Below are positions 16,135-24,552 of a DNA stretch of 64,000 nucleotides, piece after piece. Every line of letters begins with the position of its first letter. Within the stretch, counting starts at the first letter, position 1. The DNA is from G965220205 sp965220205. Its GTDB lineage: Bacteria; Chloroflexota; Dehalococcoidia; Lucifugimonadales; Australimonadaceae. The notes below the pieces were generated by a model that worked only from the letters and a program-made list of their open reading frames with translations, did not search any database and was not told the DNA's origin. Both the position numbers and the translations under genes were made by a program. The DNA lies in contig OZ244812.1 in assembly GCA_965220205.1 (NCBI GenBank), positions 744,001 through 808,000 on the forward strand, read 5' to 3'.

Positions 16135-17304
16135 ATGCTCACTGCTGAGATGAACCAACGCATGACCGGCACCGGTCCCGGCACGCCCGGGGGCAGCTTC
16201 CTTCGGCGTTACTGGTTCCCCATCGCCGCTGTCGCCGACTTGGACACGGAGCCTGTGCAGCCAATCCGGCTGCTCGGCGAGGACCTGACCCTCTTCCGCA
16301 CGCTGAAGGGGGAGCTGGGGCTCATCGCCCAGCGGTGCGCCCACCGCGCGTTGCCGCTCATGTACGGCATCCCCGACGAGACCGGACTGCGGTGCGCCTA
16401 CCATGGCTGGATATACAACACCGAAGGCCGGGTCGTGGACATGCCCTTCGAGCCCGCGTGCCTTCCTTTGCAGGTGACGTCGTATCCGGTCGAAGCGCTA
16501 GGCGGGCTGGTCTTCACGTACATGGGCCCCGAGCCGCGCCCGCTCCTTCCCCGCTGGGAAGCATTCGTGCGGGAGGGCAGGGACATCCGCATCAACTTCA
16601 CGCCCCTGCCGTGCAACTACGTCCAGTGTATGGACAACTCGATGGACCCGGTCCACTTCGAGTACCTGCACGGCCACTACGGCAACTACTTGCTGAAGCT
16701 GCGCGGCCAAGAGCCTGCCTTCAACACGGCGACCGCCCACGTCAAGATTGACTTCGACGTCGAGGACAATGGCCTCGTCTACAAGCGCCGCCTCCTCACG
16801 GGAGACAGTGAGGACAGCGAGGACTGGACCACCGGCCACCCGATCGTCTTTCCGTACATGCTGGCGAGCCCGACGGGCGGCCTGGGATTCCAGATTCGAG
16901 TGCCAGTGGACGACACCCATACGATGCACATCCTCTACAGCAGCGTTGAGCCGGCGGACCCCGCTCACCCGGCGGAGACGGTGACGCACACCGAACTCGA
17001 GTTCGACTCGTGGGGACGCGTCAACCGCTCCGGGGGCATCGTCGTGCCACAGGACATGATGGCGTGGGTCGAGCAGGGCCCGGTCATGGACCGGAGGCTC
17101 GAACATCTGGCGACCTCGGACAAGGGCGTAATCCTGTATCACAACCTGCTTGCCGAGAACATCGACAAGGTCGAGCGCGGCGAGGACCCCTACGGCGTCA
17201 TACGCGACGGGCACAAGAACGAGATGCTCCAGATCAAGAAGACGCACACCGAGCGCGAGGGCTTCAACATCCCCGGACGCGAGCGCGAGCGGTCGCGCTT
17301 CTAG
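16135..17304 (+). CDS. Rieske non-haem iron oxygenase, terminal component (second)
   Basis: A 389-residue oxygenase. Rieske ligands are C68/H70 (QRCAH) and C87/H90 (CAYHGW); the catalytic iron site is DNSMDPVHFEYLH with D171, H174 and H179. It is paralogous to the gene at 12023 (common opening motif and spacing) but clearly diverged. The start has GAGGAGG 7 bp upstream. No ferredoxin or reductase partner is encoded nearby, so electrons must come from elsewhere in the genome. Expected substrates are aromatic acids or ethers. Confidence 0.9.
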   Translation: MLTAEMNQRMTGTGPGTPGGSFLRRYWFPIAAVADLDTEPVQPIRLLGEDLTLFRTLKGELGLIAQRCAHRALPLMYGIPDETGLRCAYHGWIYNTEGRVVDMPFEPACLPLQVTSYPVEALGGLVFTYMGPEPRPLLPRWEAFVREGRDIRINFTPLPCNYVQCMDNSMDPVHFEYLHGHYGNYLLKLRGQEPAFNTATAHVKIDFDVEDNGLVYKRRLLTGDSEDSEDWTTGHPIVFPYMLASPTGGLGFQIRVPVDDTHTMHILYSSVEPADPAHPAETVTHTELEFDSWGRVNRSGGIVVPQDMMAWVEQGPVMDRRLEHLATSDKGVILYHNLLAENIDKVERGEDPYGVIRDGHKNEMLQIKKTHTEREGFNIPGRERERSRF

Positions 17305-17362
17305 GACGTATCCCTTCACTCCGCCCAGTCCGTGGGAGGATACGCGAGAGAACGAAAAGGAA

Positions 17363-17388
17363 ACCGGGCGCTCCCATGAGCGCCCGGT
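17363..17388 (-). terminator. Bidirectional intrinsic terminator
   Basis: An 11-bp perfect stem (ACCGGGCGCTC / GAGCGCCCGGT) with loop CCAT stands between the convergent Rieske and pstS-like genes. On the minus strand it is followed by TTCCTTTTCGTTC, a fair U-tract, so it should end the pstS-like transcript best. Confidence 0.8.
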
Positions 17389-17415
17389 CTAGCGTACTGT
17401 CGAGGGCCCCGGGGC

Positions 17416-18393
17416 TTACTGAAGCCCCGCCATCGCCAGGTTGTCGGCGTATGTGCTGGCCGCCTCGGGGATGTAGCCGACATCGCGCGCCAGCTCGGCG
17501 CCCTTCTCCATGTAGAAGCGCAGGAACTCGGCCACCTCCGGACGCGCGATGCTCTTCTTGTTCACGTAGATGAACAGGGAGCGAGCCAGCGGCGTGTACG
17601 CGCCGGACTCGATGGTCTCCGCTGTCGGCGCCACGCACCCGTCGCCTGAGTCGATGGCGACAGCCTTCAGCCTGTCCGTGCTCTCGATGTAGTAGGCGTA
17701 GCCGAAGTACCCAAGGGCACTCCGGTCGCCGCCGACGCCCTGCACGAGCACGTTGTCGTTCGCGCTTGCCGTGTAGTCCGACCGGCTCGACTGCGCCTCG
17801 CCGACAATCTCCTCGGTGAAGTAGTCGAACGTGCCGGAGTCGGTGTCGGGTCCGTACAGCCGGATCTCTTGATCTGGGAATCCGGGACGCACCTGACTCC
17901 AGTTGTCGAGCGTGTTCGCGACCTCGCCCGCCTCGTCCTCGAACGGCTGCCAGATCATCTTGAGCTCCTCCACCGTGAGGCAGGCGGCGAAGTCGTTGTC
18001 CGGGTGGACGATTACGGAGAGCCCGTCGATCCCGGCCTTCATCTGGTAGAACTCGATCCCGTTCTCGCGAGCCGCTTCCGCCTCGGAGTCCTTGATTGGC
18101 CGCGAAGCGTTCGAGATGTCCGTCTCGCCAGCGGTAAAGCGCTTGAAGCCCCCGCCCGTTCCAGAGACGCCGACGTTGGTGTTGACGTCGTCGTGGAGCT
18201 TCTTGAACTCTTCAGCGACCGCGCTAGTGATGGGGAACACCGTGCTCGACCCATCAATCTCGATGACTCCGCTCAGCACTGTCGTCGCGGGGTCGGTCGG
18301 GTCGCTGCCGCAAGCCGCTACGAGCGCCGCGATGGCGCCCAAGACAACGACCAACAGGCTGCCGCTCCTCGTGAGGATAGTCCTAGGGATCAC
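17416..18393 (-). CDS. pstS: PstS-type phosphate-binding lipoprotein
   Basis: A 325-residue substrate-binding lipoprotein of the phosphate ABC importer. A signal peptide ends in the lipobox LVAACGS (Cys28). The binding domain opens with IDGSSTVFPIT and includes GVSGTGGGFKRF, DISNASRPI and GPDTDSGTFDYF, all typical phosphate-contact loops of PstS/SphX proteins. GTG at 18393 is chosen because TTGGAGG lies 5 bp before it; the frame continues to 18441 without good support. No pstC, pstA or pstB follows, so the permease is elsewhere or this is an orphan phosphate sensor/scavenger. Confidence 0.85.
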   Translation of the reverse strand: MIPRTILTRSGSLLVVVLGAIAALVAACGSDPTDPATTVLSGVIEIDGSSTVFPITSAVAEEFKKLHDDVNTNVGVSGTGGGFKRFTAGETDISNASRPIKDSEAEAARENGIEFYQMKAGIDGLSVIVHPDNDFAACLTVEELKMIWQPFEDEAGEVANTLDNWSQVRPGFPDQEIRLYGPDTDSGTFDYFTEEIVGEAQSSRSDYTASANDNVLVQGVGGDRSALGYFGYAYYIESTDRLKAVAIDSGDGCVAPTAETIESGAYTPLARSLFIYVNKKSIARPEVAEFLRFYMEKGAELARDVGYIPEAASTYADNLAMAGLQ

Positions 18394-18748
18394 GTTTGCC
18401 TCCAAGCAATGAGTTTCCGGGACGGCTCTCTGGACTCTCACCGGTAGTCAATCATCCCATCAGATACAAACGTATCCGCGCATTGTTAGGGGAATGCGAA
18501 CGACGGGTTAAGGTCTGGGGCCGATCCGCGCAACGCGATGAGAGCTGTGCGGAGCGCTCAGACTGAGGACAGAGGCGCTGGGGCCAAGCGGCGGGCCTGC
18601 GGGCACTGTGGGGACATGGAGCGGGAGACGGGACTCGAACCCGCGACATCTTGCTTGGAAGGCAAGAGCTCTACCACTGAGCTACTCCCGCTGTCGGGCT
18701 TCCCATTATAGCCGCCCTCGAGGGGGACGCCGGCGCTACAATCGGACC
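18394..18748. other. Intergenic interval with tRNA
   Basis: Apart from the tRNA-Gly gene nothing else is recognised between the divergent pstS-like and birA genes. The part from 18460 to 18500 is comparatively AT-rich and likely holds the pstS-like promoter, but no clear -35/-10 pair could be settled. Confidence 0.5.
18617..18691 (-). tRNA. tRNA-Gly (anticodon TCC)
   Basis: Read on the minus strand, the 75-nt gene begins GCGGGAGTAGCTCAGTGGTA and folds into a full cloverleaf. The 7-bp acceptor stem GCGGGAG/CTCCCGC is perfect, the anticodon loop is CTTCCAA with anticodon TCC, and the T-loop is GGTTCGAGTCC. CCA is encoded (18617-18619). The D-loop AGTGGTAG is short, as usual for glycine tRNAs. 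Confidence 0.95.
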
Positions 18749-19534
18749 ATGCCGGACGCCAGCCCTTCTTGGGAGCGCTTCTACCCAGGCCGCGTGATCG
18801 GGGCGCACGTCCTCGGATACGACGAGGTCACGTCGACGATGGATGTTGCCTGGGAGCGCGCCTCACGAGGCGCGGCCAACGGATCGGCTGTGCAGGCAGC
18901 TTTCCAGACTCGAGGCCGGGGCCGGTTCTCCCGCCGCTGGGTGTCGGATCCCGAGGACTCGCTGCTCTTGTCGGTCGTGATGCGCGCTCCGCCGTTGATC
19001 ATCGGACCGCTGACCGCAATCGCCGCCGCCGTTGCCGTCGTGGACGCCGTGCGGTCGCTCTCAGGGCTCGACTGCGCGGTCAAGTGGCCCAACGACGTCC
19101 GCATAGGGGGGCGAAAGCTATGCGGCGTGTTGGTCGAGGCCCACGCCGATACGACCGGCAGCGGCGTTGGGGTCCTCGGGGTGGGCCTGAACGTCAACCT
19201 CGACCCCTCCCGGCATCCTGACATCGCGGAGGCGGCGACGAGCCTCGCCGCCGAGACGGGTCGCCGCTTCCGCATCGGGGACGCCGCCGACGCGGTGCTA
19301 GAGCATCTCGATACGGTGTTCGCCGACAGCGGGCCGCTGCTCCCGGTGCTGGAACGGTGGCGCGCCATGTCTGACACGCTGGGCCGGCAGGTGGTCGTAC
19401 ACCAGCGCAACGGGGCGCTGGCGGGCATCGCGGTCGACATCGACGACGAGGGCCGTCTGCTGTTGCGCACGGCCGACGGCGCGCTCCACCGCCTCAGCGA
19501 GGGAGACGTGACGCTGCGAACGCAGCACGGCTAG
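18749..19534 (+). CDS. birA: Biotin--[acetyl-CoA-carboxylase] ligase
   Basis: A 261-residue biotin protein ligase. The biotinyl-AMP loop is QTRGRGRFSRRW near residue 53, the substrate motif VKWPNDV near residue 110, and KLCGVLVE and GVGLNVN follow. A small C-terminal SH3-like domain starts around residue 215. The DNA-binding domain of classical BirA is absent, so it is a monofunctional ligase without repressor role. ATG at 18749 is chosen; the frame reaching 18608 would run through the tRNA. It is followed after 87 bp by the histidine operon. Confidence 0.9.
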   Translation: MPDASPSWERFYPGRVIGAHVLGYDEVTSTMDVAWERASRGAANGSAVQAAFQTRGRGRFSRRWVSDPEDSLLLSVVMRAPPLIIGPLTAIAAAVAVVDAVRSLSGLDCAVKWPNDVRIGGRKLCGVLVEAHADTTGSGVGVLGVGLNVNLDPSRHPDIAEAATSLAAETGRRFRIGDAADAVLEHLDTVFADSGPLLPVLERWRAMSDTLGRQVVVHQRNGALAGIAVDIDDEGRLLLRTADGALHRLSEGDVTLRTQHG

Positions 19535-19621
19535 CCGATGGCATGGCGGGCGGCGGGCGTCTGATAGAATAAAGCGCTGCGCCGACGAGCCGCGGTGCTG
19601 ACGATTACTCGGAGACCCACG

Positions 19622-21064
19622 GTGAAGACTGCACGCGACTACTCGCCCGCTCTGTGGCGCCGCCTCGCAATAACCCGCGACCGGCTCGAACGTTTCCTCG
19701 ACCGCCGCGGTTACGACGTCGTAGCGACCCCGATACTCGACACGACGGATCTCTTTCTGCGCAAGTCCGGCGGCGAGTTGGCAGCGCGGATGTACAGCTT
19801 CAAGGACCCCAGTGGCCGCAAGGTGAGCCTGCGGCCGGAGTTCACGTCGTCGGTCGTGCGCTCGTACATCGAGGGCCGCCTCAAGGGCCCCTTGCCCCAG
19901 CGCTGGCAGTACTGCGGGACGATCTTCCGGTACGAGGGCGGCTTCGACGAGACGGGGACGTCCGCCGACCCGGGACGCGGCGAGCCGGGCGGGATGGAGT
20001 ACCAGCAGTTGGGCGCCGAACTTCTCGGAGCAGGCAGCGCGAGCGGGGACGCCGAGGTGCTCGCCATCGCCGCTCAAGGACTGCGCGCGCTCGGCGTGAA
20101 GGGCCACCGACTTCGCGTCGGCCACATGGGCGTTGTGAACGCAATGCTCGACGGCCTCGGCCTGTCAGAGCGAGCCCGTGTGTTCATCCTCGGCAGCTTC
20201 GCCGACCTGCGGACGGGACAGGAAGGGGCCGACAACGTGCGCGCCCGCGCCCGCGAGCTGGGCTTGCTCGGCCGCGGGAAGACCAACAGCCTGACGCGCC
20301 TCGCCCGGACCATGGAGCCGGGCGCAGCCGCAGGCATGGTCGAGGGGTTCCTCGGCAAGGGCGTGGCCGGCATGACCGGTCAGCGCACGCCGGAGGAGGT
20401 GTACCGACGGTACGTCAGGAAGTTGCGCGAGGCCGACGTCCCCGACACGATCGAGCGGTCGATCCGCTTCGCGACGTCACTGGTCGGCGTGACAGGCCCG
20501 GCCGACCGCGTATTGGAGAGGCTCCGGAGGCTCGCCAAACGCTTCGGCCTCGATCCTTCGGTGCTGCGCCCCATCGACGACCTGTTGCAGGGGCTTTCGT
20601 TGTATGACCTGAGCGGCATACCCGTTGTCTTGGACTTGGGCATGGCGCGTGGACTCGCGTATTACACTGGGGTCGTATTCGACATTGAGCACCCTCGGGT
20701 GAAGGGGCCGCCGAGCCTGGGCGGCGGGGGACGCTACGACGGGCTCATCCGCGCACTGGGCGGCAGGCGGGACCTGCCGGCGCTGGGGTTCGCCTTTGCC
20801 GTTGACCGCATAGCCGAGCTGCTGCCGCGCGAGTTCGGCGAGGATGAAGGCAGCGGCGCCATGCGTGTGCTCGTCACAGCGCAAGGCGGCGGCATGAGCG
20901 ACGCGGTCGCTACCGCCGAGCGCCTACGCTCCCAGGGCATCCCGGCCGAGCTGGACCTAAGCAACCGAGACGACGCCGAAGCGGCCAAGTACGCGCGGCT
21001 GCGGGGCATAGAAACCGTGATGAGGGTGGGGAGCGATGGCCGAGTCGACGAGCGCTCAATCTAG
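19622..21064 (+). CDS. hisZ: ATP phosphoribosyltransferase regulatory subunit (HisRS-like)
   Basis: A 480-residue class II aminoacyl-tRNA-synthetase-like protein. It has the HisRS fold, with motif 2 in YCGTIFRYEGGFDET, the histidine-binding segment MARGLAYYTGVVFD near residue 353, and a C-terminal anticodon-binding-like domain (VLVTAQGGGMSDAV). Two changes argue against tRNA charging: the usual GRYREFHQ after motif 2 is replaced by a longer EPGGMEYQQ segment, and GLDYY reads GLAYY. Position at the head of the his operon, overlapping hisG, supports HisZ. GTG at 19622 has CGGAG 7 bp upstream. A true HisS remains possible. Confidence 0.7.
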   Translation: MKTARDYSPALWRRLAITRDRLERFLDRRGYDVVATPILDTTDLFLRKSGGELAARMYSFKDPSGRKVSLRPEFTSSVVRSYIEGRLKGPLPQRWQYCGTIFRYEGGFDETGTSADPGRGEPGGMEYQQLGAELLGAGSASGDAEVLAIAAQGLRALGVKGHRLRVGHMGVVNAMLDGLGLSERARVFILGSFADLRTGQEGADNVRARARELGLLGRGKTNSLTRLARTMEPGAAAGMVEGFLGKGVAGMTGQRTPEEVYRRYVRKLREADVPDTIERSIRFATSLVGVTGPADRVLERLRRLAKRFGLDPSVLRPIDDLLQGLSLYDLSGIPVVLDLGMARGLAYYTGVVFDIEHPRVKGPPSLGGGGRYDGLIRALGGRRDLPALGFAFAVDRIAELLPREFGEDEGSGAMRVLVTAQGGGMSDAVATAERLRSQGIPAELDLSNRDDAEAAKYARLRGIETVMRVGSDGRVDERSI

Positions 21065-22097
21065 CAGAGAACGCGCCAATGGGGAGCGCGCGAACGGTTG
21101 TCTGCGGCTGGCGGTCCCCTCCGACGGCGCCATGTTCGAGCCGACGCTGCGCTTCCTCGCGGACTGCGGCATGGAGGTGCACAGGCCAAGCCCCCGGCGG
21201 TACACGGCAGAGGTCCCGGAGGTGCCGGGCCTCGAGGTAATTTTCCAGCGCACCGCCGACATAACGTCGAAGGTCGAAGACGGCAACGCTGACTTGGGGC
21301 TCGTGGGGCTCGATAACTTCCGGGAGAACCGCATCGAGGGCGGCGAAACGCTGCTCGTCATGCCCCAGCTCGGGTTCGGCAAATGCGAGCTCGTCGTGGC
21401 CGTGCCCGACTCCTGGCTGGACGTCGATTCGATGGCCGACCTCGCCGACCTCGCGGTCGAGTTCCGCGAGAGCGGACGAGAACTGCGGATCGCTACGAAG
21501 TACCCGCGGCTCGTCCAGCGCTTCCTGTTCAGGCACGGCGTCAACTACTTCTCGCTCGCGTCGGTGACGGGCACTCTCGAAGCGGCGCCTGCGATGGGCT
21601 ACGCCGACGTCATAGTTGACGTGACCGCCTCCGGCGTCACGCTGCGCGAGAACCGTCTCCGGCGCGTCGACGACGGCACGGTCATCGCCTCGGAAGGGAC
21701 GTTGGTCGGGAACCGCACGAGCCTGCGCGAGCACCCCGAGCGGCTCGACGTCGCTCGCGAGGTGATTGAGCGGATCGAGGCGCACCAGACGGCCGGCGGC
21801 TACCTGCGCATCACCGCGAACGTCGAGGGCGAGTCCGAGGAGGCAATCGCCGCCAAGGTGCTGGAGCGGCCCGAGACGGCGGGACTCCAGGGCCCGACCG
21901 TCGCGCGAGTCTTCGCGCCGGACGGACGCCGGTGGCACTCGGTGACCATTTACGTGAGCCGCGGCGACCTCTCGCGGGTGGTCGGTCACTTCCGCGCCAT
22001 CGGCGGCTCCTCCGTCACCGTCTCGGAGGCGACCTACGTCTTCGGACAGGAGAGCCCGGCGTTTCAGGCGCTGCTCGACGGGTTGGGGCGGAGCTAG
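21036..22097 (+). CDS. hisG: ATP phosphoribosyltransferase, long form
   Basis: A 353-residue HisG, first step of histidine synthesis (ATP + PRPP). After a 20-residue polar N-terminus, the catalytic part has LRLAVPSDGAM, ADLGLVGLDNF and, near residue 190, GYADVIVDVTASGVTLREN for PRPP binding. Residues about 255-345 (YLRITANVEGES...HSVTIYVSRGDL) are the ACT-like C-terminal domain of the long form, which binds histidine for feedback control. Long HisG normally does not need HisZ, so its pairing with the upstream gene is odd. The gene overlaps hisZ by 29 bp and touches hisD. Confidence 0.9.
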   Translation: MAESTSAQSSRERANGERANGCLRLAVPSDGAMFEPTLRFLADCGMEVHRPSPRRYTAEVPEVPGLEVIFQRTADITSKVEDGNADLGLVGLDNFRENRIEGGETLLVMPQLGFGKCELVVAVPDSWLDVDSMADLADLAVEFRESGRELRIATKYPRLVQRFLFRHGVNYFSLASVTGTLEAAPAMGYADVIVDVTASGVTLRENRLRRVDDGTVIASEGTLVGNRTSLREHPERLDVAREVIERIEAHQTAGGYLRITANVEGESEEAIAAKVLERPETAGLQGPTVARVFAPDGRRWHSVTIYVSRGDLSRVVGHFRAIGGSSVTVSEATYVFGQESPAFQALLDGLGRS

Positions 22098-23431
22098 TGC
22101 GGATTGTCAGGGGCATAGAGGCGGGCAGGGCGCTGCTCGAGCGGAGCCCGGGTTACCAAGAGCCGGAGCTCTCGCCCGCAGCCGCGAAACGCACCGCCGC
22201 CATATTCGGCGAGCCGCTGACCGTTGTTCAGGCAGTGCGCCGCGTGCTCGACGAGGTACGCAGGGACGGCGACGACGCGGTCCGTTCGTTCGCGCGCCGC
22301 ATCGACGGCCGCGAACCCGACTCCATCGAGGTCCCGCCAGACCGCTGGGAAGCGGCGGCGCCAGCGCTGCCCCTCGAGCAGATGGACGCTCTCCGCACAG
22401 CGGCCGGCCGGATCCGCGCCTACCACGAGGCGAGCATGCCGCGAGGGTGGAGCGACGACGCGGCAGGCTACGGGGAAGCGGTCGTGCCCATTCAACGCGT
22501 GGGCCTCTATGTGCCGGGCGGCACTGCGGAGTACCCCTCGACGGTGCTGATGACGGCGCTCCCGGCGAAGGTTGCCGGCGTCCCAGAAATAGTGATGTGC
22601 ACCCCGTCGCCGAGCACGGCGGCGCTGGCTGCCGCAAGCCTCGCGGGGGTCGACCGAGTGTTCGAGATTGGCGGCGCCCAGGCAATCGGCGCCATGGCCT
22701 TCGGAACCGCGACCGTCCCGAGGGTCGACAAGATCTGCGGACCAGGCAGCGTCTTCGTATCCGTCGCCAAGCGCGAGGTCTATGGGTGCGTCGACATCGA
22801 CGGGCTGTACGGGCCGACTGAGACCGTCGTGATTGCCGACGATTCGACCGACCCTGTCCTGGCGGCGGCGGACCTTCTCGCGCAAGCCGAGCACGACGAG
22901 ATGGCCACGCCCATCCTCGTCGCCACCGACTCCACGACGGCGGAGCGCATCACGGACGAGGTCAACCGTCAGCTTGGGTCTCTCGAACGCAGCGCCGTCG
23001 CGGGCGCGGCCGTCGAAGGGCAGGGGGTCGCGGTCGTCGTCGACAGCGTGGACGAGGCCATCGAACTAGCGAACGCGTTCGCCCCGGAGCACCTGTGCCT
23101 GCTCGTACGCGACGCGGGCTCCTATGTCGGCGCCGTGCGGAACGCAGGCGGGATATTCGTGGGTCACGAGTCGCCCGAGGTGATCGGCGATTACGTCGCG
23201 GGACCGAGCCACGTGATGCCCACCGGCGCCACGGCCCGGTACGCGTCGAGCCTGAACGTGCACCACTTCCTACGACACATGCCGATCGTCAAACTCTCGA
23301 CGCCCACGCTGCGGGAGGTCGGACCGGCGGCCGCCACGATCGCACGGGCGGAGGGACTCACGGCGCACGCCCGGGCGGTCGAGCTCCGGTTGGAGGGTCG
23401 TCTCGCCGACCAGCCCAAGGAAGCGTCATGA
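22097..23431 (+). CDS. hisD: Histidinol dehydrogenase
   Basis: A 444-residue zinc enzyme oxidising histidinol to histidine. Family signatures are GLYVPGGTAEYPSTVLM, ICGPGSVFVSVAKREV, LLAQAEHDE (zinc ligands) and, near residue 365, ESPEVIGDYVAGPSHVMPTG. The start is a GTG whose G is the last base of the hisG stop (TAGTG), so translation is coupled. The end overlaps hisC by 4 bp (ATGA). Length is normal for the family. Confidence 0.95.
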   Translation: MRIVRGIEAGRALLERSPGYQEPELSPAAAKRTAAIFGEPLTVVQAVRRVLDEVRRDGDDAVRSFARRIDGREPDSIEVPPDRWEAAAPALPLEQMDALRTAAGRIRAYHEASMPRGWSDDAAGYGEAVVPIQRVGLYVPGGTAEYPSTVLMTALPAKVAGVPEIVMCTPSPSTAALAAASLAGVDRVFEIGGAQAIGAMAFGTATVPRVDKICGPGSVFVSVAKREVYGCVDIDGLYGPTETVVIADDSTDPVLAAADLLAQAEHDEMATPILVATDSTTAERITDEVNRQLGSLERSAVAGAAVEGQGVAVVVDSVDEAIELANAFAPEHLCLLVRDAGSYVGAVRNAGGIFVGHESPEVIGDYVAGPSHVMPTGATARYASSLNVHHFLRHMPIVKLSTPTLREVGPAAATIARAEGLTAHARAVELRLEGRLADQPKEAS

Positions 23432-24540
23432 TGGAGGAGGCGCCGCGCGTGCTCGATCTGGTCCGCCCCCACCTGCTAACGCTGGAGGCCTACGAAGCCG
23501 TGGAACCTCCCGAGGCCCTGGCGGCTCGCGCGGGCATTCCCGAGTCGGAGATCGTCAAGCTCGACGCCAACGAGAACCCGTACGGGCCGTCGCCACGCGT
23601 GGCCGAGGCGCTGGCGGGGATCCGGCGCGTCCACCTGTACCCCGACCCGGCGCAGACGGTGATGCGCGCCGCGGTCGGCGCCCATCTCGGCATCGGACGC
23701 GAACACATCGTCGTCGGCAACGGCAGCGACGAGATCATCGACCTGCTGTTCCGCGCGGTGCTCGCTCCGGGGGACGCCGCGCTGACGTGCGTCCCGACGT
23801 TCGGCATGTACGAGTTCACCGCACACGTCTGCGGCGGGCGGACCATTCCTGTGGAGCGCGACGAGCGCTTCGCGGTCGACGTAGAGGCGGTCGAGCTAGC
23901 GCTGAGCGGCGACCGCGGCGATCAGGTGAAGATCATCGCGCTCGCTTCGCCCAACAATCCGTCAGGCAACGCGACGCCGCCGGAGGTCGTGGAGCGCCTG
24001 CTCGGCACCGGACGCCTGGTGATTGTCGACGAGGCGTACGCGGAGTTCAGCGAGTGGCCGAGCATGGCCGACCGGGTAGGACAAAACCCCAACCTCGTGG
24101 TGCTCCGGACGCTGAGCAAGTGGGGCGGGCTCGCGGGTCTCCGGGTGGGTTACGGCGTCATGGACGCCGAGCTTGCCGAGCTGCTCATGCGCGCCAAGCC
24201 GCCCTACAACGTGAACCAGGCAGCCGAGGCCGCGCTGCTTGCGTCGCTCGCCGACGCCGCGACGCTCAACGAGCGGGCGCGGGCCATCGTGGCGGAGCGC
24301 GACCGCATGCGGAAACGCATCGACGACCTCCCCGGCATCACGCCGTTGCCGTCGGACGCGAACTTCATGCTCTGTCGCGTGGCGGACGGACGGGGGCGCG
24401 CGGTCTACGAGAGCCTCGCCCAGCGCGGCGTGTTCGTGCGATACTACAAACGCGGCGCACTGGCCGACTACCTGCGCATCAGCGTCGGCGCGCCGCGCCA
24501 CACCGACCGGCTTATCGAAGCCCTCCGTACGGTTCTATAG
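23428..24540 (+). CDS. hisC: Histidinol-phosphate aminotransferase
   Basis: A 370-residue PLP-dependent aminotransferase. The substrate-binding KLDANENPYGPSP, the NPSGN motif (ASPNNPSGN) and the PLP-lysine region RTLSKWGGLAGLRVGY are all present. ATG at 23428 overlaps the hisD stop as ATGA; a second ATG follows at once. The last codon is 12 bp before the start of the fused hisB, with AGAAGG overlapping the stop region as the next ribosome site. Confidence 0.95.
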   Translation: MMEEAPRVLDLVRPHLLTLEAYEAVEPPEALAARAGIPESEIVKLDANENPYGPSPRVAEALAGIRRVHLYPDPAQTVMRAAVGAHLGIGREHIVVGNGSDEIIDLLFRAVLAPGDAALTCVPTFGMYEFTAHVCGGRTIPVERDERFAVDVEAVELALSGDRGDQVKIIALASPNNPSGNATPPEVVERLLGTGRLVIVDEAYAEFSEWPSMADRVGQNPNLVVLRTLSKWGGLAGLRVGYGVMDAELAELLMRAKPPYNVNQAAEAALLASLADAATLNERARAIVAERDRMRKRIDDLPGITPLPSDANFMLCRVADGRGRAVYESLAQRGVFVRYYKRGALADYLRISVGAPRHTDRLIEALRTVL

Positions 24541-24552
24541 AAGGCATCCGCT

